A DNA stretch of 64,000 nt. It comes from SZUA-547 sp963669265. Its GTDB lineage: Bacteria; Pseudomonadota; Alphaproteobacteria; Rhodobacterales; Rhodobacteraceae. Shown here in pieces: positions 35,026-41,096 of the stretch. The notes beneath the pieces are model-generated. The model saw only the letters and a program-made list of their open reading frames with translations, ran no database searches and was not told the DNA's origin. Made by a program: the position numbers and the translations under genes. Each line of letters starts with the position of its first letter. The first letter of the stretch is position 1. Location: the NCBI GenBank assembly GCA_963669265.1, contig OY769916.1:3410001-3474000 (forward strand), in the 5' to 3' direction.

Positions 35026-36174
35026 TCAAAGCCCCGATCGGTGCGCGCGCGCGGTGAAGAAGATGCCGGACGGGGTGTCAGCCTGGAACTCGCCCAGTTT
35101 TTCGAACGTGCGGGTGTCGTAAATCTCCACCCGGTTCTCATCGCGCACGGACAGCCACAGCTGGTGCCCGCGCGGGGTGAACTCCATGTGCAAAACCGCC
35201 GGTCCGGGCGTCATGCTGTGGATCACTTCCGTCGTCTTGCTGTCGATCACCTCAATGGTGTCGTTGTCCGGATGCGCGTAGTTGACCCAGACATGGCGGC
35301 CATCCGGGCGCGCCACGGCGAAGACAGGCTGGCCATGGGTCTGCGTGCGGCCCAGTTCGGTCAGCGATTGCGCGTCGATCCAGAGCACCGCGTGATGGCC
35401 CACGGCGGGCAGAACGAACCGGTCGCCCGCCAACGCCCACCCTTCCAGATGCGGCATTTTATAGACCGGCAGCGCCTGATCTCCCTTGCCGTAATTCTCG
35501 AGGATGCGCTTTGGCTTAGGAGGGTCGTCCCACAGGTCGAACGCGGTCAGGCCGTCCTCGCCGAAAAGGCCCACGATATAGCGCCGACCATCCGCCGTGA
35601 TCAGCGCGTCATAGGGGTTTGCGCCGACATCGTCGAAACGGGTGATCTGCGGCGACTCTCCACTGAGATCAGCGATCCATGTCTCGCCCGCGTCCCAGAG
35701 CGAGAAGATGAATCTGCGGCCCGGCGCGTCGACCAGTCCGATGGTCTTCGACTCGGTCGGAATGTCGGCGACCATCTCCAGCGACTCGGCGTCGAAGATC
35801 CGCACGCCGCCGGGTTCGTAATTCGAGACGGCGACCAACCGCCCGTCATCCGAGATCGCGCCGCCGATGGCGTTGCCCGACTGGATCACCCGGTCGGCGA
35901 TCTCCAGCGTGGTCAGATCGAGCTTGGTCAGCCCGCCATCGCGGCCAAAGACATAGGCGAAGCGCTGATCCGGCGAGAACACCACGCTCGCATGGGAAAG
36001 ATCGCCCAGCCCGTCGATTTGGCCGATCGCCGCCATTTCGGATTGATCGATGACCAAAACGGAGCCGGTGGCGCGCTCGATGACGACGCCCAGATCGCCG
36101 GTTGCGATCACACGATCCGCCCAGGCGGCGGTGCTGATCAGAAGCGGGGCGAGGATAAGCGACAAACGTATCAT
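35026..36174 (-). CDS. nirF: NirF, heme d1 biosynthesis protein
   Basis: A 382-residue beta-propeller without a cytochrome c domain, carrying an N-terminal signal peptide (MIRLSLILAPLLISTAAWAD) and hence periplasmic. It resembles the d1 domain of NirS and NirN, with FGRDGGLTKLDL and a MPHLEGW motif providing a heme-binding histidine. It acts on a late intermediate (pre-heme d1 to dihydro-heme d1). Its start overlaps the nirC stop (ATGA). Confidence 0.92.
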   Translation of the reverse strand: MIRLSLILAPLLISTAAWADRVIATGDLGVVIERATGSVLVIDQSEMAAIGQIDGLGDLSHASVVFSPDQRFAYVFGRDGGLTKLDLTTLEIADRVIQSGNAIGGAISDDGRLVAVSNYEPGGVRIFDAESLEMVADIPTESKTIGLVDAPGRRFIFSLWDAGETWIADLSGESPQITRFDDVGANPYDALITADGRRYIVGLFGEDGLTAFDLWDDPPKPKRILENYGKGDQALPVYKMPHLEGWALAGDRFVLPAVGHHAVLWIDAQSLTELGRTQTHGQPVFAVARPDGRHVWVNYAHPDNDTIEVIDSKTTEVIHSMTPGPAVLHMEFTPRGHQLWLSVRDENRVEIYDTRTFEKLGEFQADTPSGIFFTARAHRSGL

Positions 36175-36506
36175 TCTTCAGCGCCCTCCAGCAAATAGTC
36201 GGCGATCCAGAGCGCCTCTCCATCGGTCAGCAGAGGACGCCAGGGCGGCATCGCGGTGCCGGGAATGCCGTCAAGGATGACGTCGCGCAGGCTTTCGCGA
36301 TCGAAATGGCTGACGGCGTCGGGCGTGATTGGGCGGCCCAACCCGCCTTTCAGGGTCAGGCCGTGACAGGATCCGCAATCCTGCTGCACCAGACGGGCCA
36401 GGGCGGCTTCCTTTTCCGCCGCGATCCCGGTCGCGATCTCGGTCGCGCTCGCAACTGGGGGACAGCAGCAGAGCGCGGCCAGAACTATGCCGCGCAGTCT
36501 ACCCAT
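36171..36506 (-). CDS. nirC: NirC, monoheme cytochrome c
   Basis: A 111-residue periplasmic cytochrome with a signal peptide and one heme site CGSCHG (about 44-48) and a distal methionine candidate in the GTAMPPW motif. NirC (cytochrome c55X type) can donate electrons to NirS or take part in heme d1 assembly with NirF and NirN. It overlaps nirE by 8 bases and nirF by 4 bases in the operon. Confidence 0.88.
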   Translation of the reverse strand: MGRLRGIVLAALCCCPPVASATEIATGIAAEKEAALARLVQQDCGSCHGLTLKGGLGRPITPDAVSHFDRESLRDVILDGIPGTAMPPWRPLLTDGEALWIADYLLEGAEE

Positions 36507-37287
36507 GGAGGGCCCTATCCGGCGCGCAGCGGTCCATCAGGTCGATACGGTCTTCCGCCAGATCAACCACCCGGCCGATGACGATCAGCACCGGTCCGAT
36601 CAACTCCAGCGTGGCGGCGGCGTCCTCCAGCCCGGCGAGCGTCGCATAGGCCCGCGATTCCGTCGGGCGCGTGCCATCGCGGACCAGCATCACCGGCGTC
36701 TCCGGGTTCAGACCGCTCTCGATCAATCGTTCCGATATCTGCGCGGCGTGCCCCCGGCCCATATAAATCGCAAGGGTCGTCTCGGGATCGGCCAGTCCGT
36801 TCCAGTCGAGATCCAACTCGTGGCCCGCGCGGCAATGGCCGGTGACGAAGCGCACGCCGGTCGCCAGACCGCGATGGGTCAGCGGAACCCCGGTCGAGGC
36901 CGCGACGCCCTGCGCCGCAGAAATGCCGGGAATGGCCGTGAAGGATATGCCTGCGTCGCGAAGGACGAGCGCCTCCTCCGAGCCGCGCCCGAACATATAG
37001 GGATCGCCGCCTTTCAGCCGGACGACGCGCGCTTGACGGCCCGCCAGGGCCACCAGCAGCGCGTTGATATTGGCTTGCGGAAACGGGTGGTGGTCGGGCG
37101 CCTTGCCGACATTGATCAGTTGCGCATCCGGTCCGGCGAGCGCGAGAATTTCCGGTGAGACGAGCCGGTCATGCACAATCACATCCGCGGCCTCGATGGC
37201 GCGCAGCGCCTTGAGCGTCAGCAGGTCGGGATCGCCCGGTCCTGCGCCAACGAGGTAAACATGGCCCGGGATTTGTGCGGCTGACAT
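36499..37287 (-). CDS. nirE: NirE, uroporphyrinogen-III C-methyltransferase
   Basis: A 262-residue SUMT enzyme with the N-terminal VYLVGAGPGDPDLLTLKA loop, HDRLVSPEIL, VRLKGGDPYMFGRGSEE and the GRGHAAQI stretch. It methylates uroporphyrinogen III twice to precorrin-2, diverting tetrapyrrole flow to heme d1. It lacks the precorrin-2 oxidase and chelatase domains of CysG. It heads the heme d1 operon, but the start lies only about 20 bases after the T-run of a terminator-like hairpin, so it must be reached by readthrough from the leader ORF or by another signal. GAGG lies 7 bases before the ATG. Confidence 0.93.
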   Translation of the reverse strand: MSAAQIPGHVYLVGAGPGDPDLLTLKALRAIEAADVIVHDRLVSPEILALAGPDAQLINVGKAPDHHPFPQANINALLVALAGRQARVVRLKGGDPYMFGRGSEEALVLRDAGISFTAIPGISAAQGVAASTGVPLTHRGLATGVRFVTGHCRAGHELDLDWNGLADPETTLAIYMGRGHAAQISERLIESGLNPETPVMLVRDGTRPTESRAYATLAGLEDAAATLELIGPVLIVIGRVVDLAEDRIDLMDRCAPDRALHG

Positions 37288-37307
37288 CGAGATGCCTCGT
37301 CTCTGAC

Positions 37308-37335
37308 AAAAAAGGGGCCCTGCCTTTCGGCAGGG
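37308..37335 (-). terminator. Intrinsic terminator or attenuator just upstream of nirE
   Basis: On the minus strand a perfect 7-bp stem CCCTGCC-GAAA-GGCAGGG (37318-37335; GNRA-type loop) is followed by four C and six T. It begins directly at the stop codon of the 55-codon ORF and ends about 20 bases before the nirE ATG. It looks like a full intrinsic terminator, yet no obvious promoter fits between it and nirE. Confidence 0.7.
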
Positions 37336-37503
37336 CTAGAGTGCGGCGGGAGGCAAAGGAGGGGAGAGCCCCCAGCCGCGCGTCGTCTTGGTGTTCTCGG
37401 CAGGTGCCGCCTCGACAATGGACAAGCGGGCGGCGCCGTTTAGCGCGTCCAGATGTCCAGCCTTTCGGCGGCGCTTGTAGATCTCGTCACTCAGTCCCTT
37501 CAT
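37336..37503 (-). CDS. Putative 55-residue protein in the nirE leader
   Basis: An ATG-to-TAG frame on the minus strand, too short for usual gene calls. The product starts MKGLSDEIYKRRRKAG, has a basic helical N-terminal half and a proline-rich end (GWGLSPPLPPAAL), with no signal peptide. Support: it lies 13 bases after the transcription start predicted from the FNR/DNR box at 37552-37565, and its stop codon abuts an intrinsic terminator hairpin. Against: the Shine-Dalgarno is weak (ACGAGA) and I know no homologue. It could be a small nitrite-respiration protein, or a leader peptide whose translation controls readthrough into nirE. Confidence 0.5.
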   Translation of the reverse strand: MKGLSDEIYKRRRKAGHLDALNGAARLSIVEAAPAENTKTTRGWGLSPPLPPAAL

Positions 37504-37551
37504 GCGGTCTCGTATCGGTTCAAACTTGGCGCAAACCCCCAGTGGGACGCC

Positions 37552-37565
37552 TTGACTTTCGTTAA
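37552..37565 (-). promoter_or_regulatory. DNR/FNR-type box of the nirE leader promoter
   Basis: On the minus strand TTAACGAAAGTCAA, identical to the box before nirS. A centre at -41.5 predicts a start at 37517 and puts CCAAGT (37529-37524) exactly at the -10 position, the same hexamer at the same distance as before nirS. This is class II FNR-type geometry. Confidence 0.75.
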
Positions 37566-37608
37566 GCGGCGCAACCCAGCGCGGGCGCCGCCCTTGGATT
37601 CCTCAAGC

Positions 37609-38193
37609 TCAGGCGGCGCGCACCGCCTCCGCCAGCTCATCGGGCAGGTCGAACTCCGCCAACACCCGGTGCCGCGCGCTTTCGGACAGTTTGCGGGAGG
37701 TCTTGGCCACGATATCGACGACCTTCTCAAACGGATGTTTCGACGCGAAATCCGCGAAGTACCATTTCAGGAACACCATGCAGATCGTGTCCTCGAGCAT
37801 CTGCACTTCGGCGTCGCGCCTCAGCCCTTCCTTACGCAGCAGCACGCCGACCCGCGCGCAGTGTTCCGCGCCGTAACCGGCCGCCTCCATCAACCCGGCG
37901 AGGCGTTCGCCATGCGCCCGGCCCTGATCGCGCCGCCAGGCGAGATATCCGACGCGTCCGTCCGGATAGTCGCCGCGCGGCATGAGCCAGCGCTCGATAT
38001 GCTGCCCGCGCGCCGCGATCTTCAGCACGTCCGAGACGTCCGAGCCGAACAGGCGCTCAAGCTCCGCGCTCATGCGTTGTCCGTAGAGCAGCGCCGCCGG
38101 CTGCGGCTCTCCCATAGGGTTGAGGTCGGTATTCGGATCTTTTGCATTCGCTGTATTGATCGCAGCCAATACGTTGCTCAGTCTGTCTTGCAC
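37609..38193 (-). CDS. DUF4202 family protein
   Basis: A 194-residue cytoplasmic, helix-rich protein matching the DUF4202 pattern: INTANAKDPNTDL, LLYGQRMSAELERLFG, IAARGQHIERWLMPRGDYPDGRVGYLAWR, then the GYGAEHCARVGVLLRKEGL and MLEDTICMVFLKWYF segments with conserved His, Glu and Asp that might bind a metal in an HD-like manner. The family function is unknown. Its first 137 bases lie inside the end of the regulator gene in another frame, so the two are cotranscribed, and it precedes the heme d1 operon. A role linked to nitrite or tetrapyrrole metabolism is inference from position only. Confidence 0.85.
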   Translation of the reverse strand: MQDRLSNVLAAINTANAKDPNTDLNPMGEPQPAALLYGQRMSAELERLFGSDVSDVLKIAARGQHIERWLMPRGDYPDGRVGYLAWRRDQGRAHGERLAGLMEAAGYGAEHCARVGVLLRKEGLRRDAEVQMLEDTICMVFLKWYFADFASKHPFEKVVDIVAKTSRKLSESARHRVLAEFDLPDELAEAVRAA

Positions 38194-38890
38194 GCTTTTC
38201 GCTCCAAGAGGGGGATCGGTGCTCGTCGGTGAAGTCCATCAGGCGCTCGATCGACTGGATCATGGCGCGGTCCTTGACGATCTTCACGCCATAGGGCTCT
38301 AGCCGGCGGAATGCGCGCGATAGCGATTCCGGTTTCATGCCGAGCCAGCCCGCGATCAGCACCTTGTCATAGGGCAGGACGACCGTGCAGGCGCCGATCT
38401 CATCCTTGCACAGGCCCAGCAGGAAATCGGCGATCCGTTGCGCGCCAGTGTGGGACTTCAACTGGCCAAGCTGTTGCACCAGCGCCCGGTTTCCATTCAG
38501 AGACGCTTCCAGAAGGGCGCGGCAGAGCACCGGGTCGGCCTCGATCGCCCGCCATAGCGCCGAGGCGTCGATCTGCAGCATCCGGGCTTCTGAAACGGCT
38601 TCCGCGCCGGTGGCGTAAACCTCGCCGCGAATGGCGGCCGACTCGCCGAAACTGTCCCCGCGGGTCAATACGCCGACGACGGCTTCGTTGCCGCAGGAGG
38701 ACATGCGGTAGAGCTTCACCCAACCGTCGAGAACGACAAACAGGCTGTGCGCGCGTTCGCCCTGAAGATGAATGGACGCCCCGCGCTTGGCTTCTTTGAC
38801 GCTCCCTTTCGCGATCAAGGGCAGCACATGCTCCTTCGGCACATCGCAAAAGATCTGCGCGCTGAGCACAACATCCGTAAGCGGCTTCAT
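38057..38890 (-). CDS. DNR/NNR-type Crp/Fnr regulator
   Basis: A 277-residue regulator: sensor beta-barrel (about 10-125), dimer helix and winged helix-turn-helix (LPYDKVLIAGWLGMKPESLSRAFRRL, about 175-205). The KPESLSR helix is typical of DNR, which senses NO through heme and activates nir genes. No iron-sulfur cysteine set is present. The start at 38890 fits the family; the protein normally ends near residue 230, but this frame runs on for about 45 residues wholly within the next gene, suggesting a lost stop codon or tolerated overlap. It is divergent from nirS and likely regulates nirS, the nirE leader and itself. Confidence 0.87.
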   Translation of the reverse strand: MKPLTDVVLSAQIFCDVPKEHVLPLIAKGSVKEAKRGASIHLQGERAHSLFVVLDGWVKLYRMSSCGNEAVVGVLTRGDSFGESAAIRGEVYATGAEAVSEARMLQIDASALWRAIEADPVLCRALLEASLNGNRALVQQLGQLKSHTGAQRIADFLLGLCKDEIGACTVVLPYDKVLIAGWLGMKPESLSRAFRRLEPYGVKIVKDRAMIQSIERLMDFTDEHRSPSWSEKRARQTEQRIGCDQYSECKRSEYRPQPYGRAAAGGAALRTTHERGA

Positions 38891-38981
38891 CGAAACTCCC
38901 AGTCTGCGTTTTCGCCAACACGGCCAGGGCCGTCGGTCGTTGGGGCGACACCGCTTACAGCACGCGCAGAGGGGCGGGACC

Positions 38982-38995
38982 TTGAGGATACACAA
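38982..38995 (-). promoter_or_regulatory. Possible FNR/DNR-type box for the regulator gene
   Basis: On the minus strand TTGTGTATCCTCAA, fitting TTG-N8-CAA. A centre at -41.5 places TGTAAG at the -10 position, and the start codon lies 92 bases downstream, so NO- or oxygen-responsive autoregulation is plausible. The match to the consensus is moderate. Confidence 0.4.
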
Positions 38996-39177
38996 CGTTT
39001 CAGCGCTTTTTTCGCGTGTTCCGCCGGAATCTTCAGAAATGCGCCATGCGATTGCCCGCCTATGGCGGGGAGGGGGCGAAACGGCCCTGCGCCAGGCGCC
39101 TTTCGATGCGCGTCGCGCGCCCAAAAAATCCGCTCGTCGTCCGGCGCGCCGATTTCGAGCAAGATTCCTTAATGCGT

Positions 39178-39191
39178 TTAACGAAAGTCAA
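39178..39191 (+). promoter_or_regulatory. DNR/FNR-type box of the nirS promoter
   Basis: TTAACGAAAGTCAA followed by GG. Centred at 39184.5, it predicts a start at 39226 and places CCAAGT (39214-39219) at -12 to -7. The nirS ATG is then 26 bases downstream. Confidence 0.75.
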
Positions 39192-39251
39192 GGACGCCAG
39201 CGCGGCATGTTGTCCAAGTTCCCACGGTCTCACCCGCAAATGGAGAACGAT

Positions 39252-40928
39252 ATGCCACGTGGAATCACCAGGAAGACACCAAGTCGGGCGTTCGGCGTCG
39301 GCTTGGCGATGCTGATGGGCGCCGCCGCCGCGCCCGCCGTCGCTCAGGAGCCAACGCTGAGCGAGGAGGCGTTCGAGGCCTCCAAGCAGCTCTATTTCGA
39401 GCAATGCGCGGGTTGCCACGGCGTGCTGCGCAAGGGCGCGACCGGCAAAAGCCTTGAGCCCGTTGTGAAGACAAAGGCCGGGGACGGCACCGTCACCGAG
39501 ACGGGCACGCTGAAACTGGGTCAGGAGCGCCTGGAGAAGATCATCGCCTGGGGCACCGAAGGCGGGATGAACAACTTCTCGGACATCATGACCGAGGCCG
39601 AGATCAAGGACATGGCCACCTACATCATGATGGAGCCGCCGAAGCCTCCTGAAATGTCGCTGGCCCAGATGAAAGAGACCCGCAAGGTCTATGTCGAAGA
39701 GGCGGACTATCCGACCGAGCCTCTGCATGGCCGCAACTGGGAGAACTTCTTCGTCGTCATCGAACGCGACGTGGGCAAAGTGGCCGTGATCGACGGCGAC
39801 ACCAAGGAAGTTTTGGCCCATATTCCCACAGGCTACGCTGTGCACGTGTTGAAAGCGTCCGAGCACCATTCCATCACCGAGCCCGAGCATCCCGGCCGCT
39901 TCTGGTACACGATGGGTCGCGACGGCAAGATGACCAAGATCGATCTCTGGCAGAACCCGGAGAACATGTTGGTCGCCGAGGTGAAGATCGCCTACGACGC
40001 GCGCGATGTCGCCGTCTCCGGCGACGGAAAATACGTGATCGGCGGAGGCTACTGGCCGCCGCATTTCGCCATCGTCGACGCTCAGACCATGGAGCCGGTC
40101 AAGGTCGTCTCGACCCGCGGAGTGAACGTGGATGGCGACTATGTCGAGGAAGCCCGCGTCGCCGCGATCTACACCACGCCGAACGAGCCGACTTGGATCG
40201 TCGCGGTCAAGGAGCTGGGACAGCTCTGGCAGGTCGATTACACCGATCTGGACAATCTCCGGATCGACAAGATCAACTCCGCCAAGTTCCTGCATGACGG
40301 GTTCTTCGATCCGACCGGCCGCTACTTCCAGATCGCCGCGAACGCGTCGAACAAGATGGTCGTCGTCGACACCCAGACGCATAAGCTGGAGGCGATGATC
40401 GACACCGCCGCCCTGCCGCATCCGGGACCGGGCGCGAACTGGGACGATCCGAATTGCGGCCCTGTCGCCGGCACGACCCATCTGGGCGTCGGAACGGTGA
40501 CGGTCTGGGGCAACGATCCTGAAGGTCATCCCGATCAGGCGTGGAAAGTCTGCTACGAGGTCGAAACCGACGGCGCCGGCCTGTTCGTGCGGACCCATCC
40601 CACGTCCAAATACATCTGGGCGGATCAGACCAAGCATCCGGAGCCTGAGATCCAGCAATCGGTTCAGGTCATCTCGAAAGAGACCGGTGAGATCGTGAAA
40701 ACGATTCAGATCACGGAAGAAGAGGGCAGCGCCGCCGTCCACTTCGAGTTCAACCAGGACGGCACCGAGGTTTGGGTGTCCAAATGGAACCTCTCGACCT
40801 CGAAAGAAGATAAGGGCGAGATCGTGATCTTCGACGCGGAGACGCTGGAGGAGAAGACCCGGATCAAAGGGCTCTTCGCCCCGACCGGAAAGTTCAACGT
40901 CTACAACCGGTCGAACCACGTCACCTGA
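39252..40928 (+). CDS. nirS: Cytochrome cd1 nitrite reductase NirS
   Basis: A 558-residue periplasmic enzyme: signal peptide (to about 33), a cytochrome c domain with Cys52, Cys55 and His56 (QCAGCHGVLRKGATG) and an eight-bladed heme d1 propeller. The proximal d1 ligand is His198 in GYAVHV, and the two distal catalytic histidines are His348 in FLHDGF and His390 in LPHPGPG, 42 residues apart as in the Pseudomonas enzyme. The end TGKFNVYN is typical. It reduces nitrite to nitric oxide. Odd: extra residues rich in His and Glu follow the proximal histidine (about 202-211) and the heme c domain has an insertion (KTKAGDGTVTETG), so it is a divergent NirS. The ATG has GGAG 6 bases upstream. It stands alone in its transcript, ending at a terminator. 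Confidence 0.93.
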   Translation: MPRGITRKTPSRAFGVGLAMLMGAAAAPAVAQEPTLSEEAFEASKQLYFEQCAGCHGVLRKGATGKSLEPVVKTKAGDGTVTETGTLKLGQERLEKIIAWGTEGGMNNFSDIMTEAEIKDMATYIMMEPPKPPEMSLAQMKETRKVYVEEADYPTEPLHGRNWENFFVVIERDVGKVAVIDGDTKEVLAHIPTGYAVHVLKASEHHSITEPEHPGRFWYTMGRDGKMTKIDLWQNPENMLVAEVKIAYDARDVAVSGDGKYVIGGGYWPPHFAIVDAQTMEPVKVVSTRGVNVDGDYVEEARVAAIYTTPNEPTWIVAVKELGQLWQVDYTDLDNLRIDKINSAKFLHDGFFDPTGRYFQIAANASNKMVVVDTQTHKLEAMIDTAALPHPGPGANWDDPNCGPVAGTTHLGVGTVTVWGNDPEGHPDQAWKVCYEVETDGAGLFVRTHPTSKYIWADQTKHPEPEIQQSVQVISKETGEIVKTIQITEEEGSAAVHFEFNQDGTEVWVSKWNLSTSKEDKGEIVIFDAETLEEKTRIKGLFAPTGKFNVYNRSNHVT

Positions 40929-40950
40929 TGTGACCTGACAAGCCTCAGAG

Positions 40951-40972
40951 GGGCGGGCCGACGCGCCCGCCC
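40951..40972 (+). terminator. Terminator after nirS
   Basis: A perfect 8-bp GC stem (GGGCGGGC and its complement, 6-base loop) followed by TTCTCGTCTCT starts 22 bases after the nirS stop codon. Confidence 0.75.
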
Positions 40973-41096
40973 TTCTCGTCTCTCGCACACCGCCCGGATC
41001 GCGACGGCGTGTGGGCTCTAGCCCGAGAGTTGCAGCGATCCTCTGAACATGCCGATCGAGCGTTGCCGCTCGCCACCGCCAAAACGGAGCCTGGAT

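Larger units (their letters stand above)
38891..39251. other. Divergent regulator/nirS promoter region
   Basis: About 360 bases holding the two boxes listed separately and no gene. It separates the minus-strand regulator, DUF4202 and heme d1 genes from the plus-strand nirS block. Confidence 0.6.

Noticed and set aside
40288..40490. Apparent loss of the distal catalytic histidines of NirS
   Set aside because: First alignment compared DPTGRYF and ANWDDP with the wrong motifs. The known spacing of 42-43 residues identifies the catalytic histidines as those in FLHDG and PHPG, both present (His348, His390).
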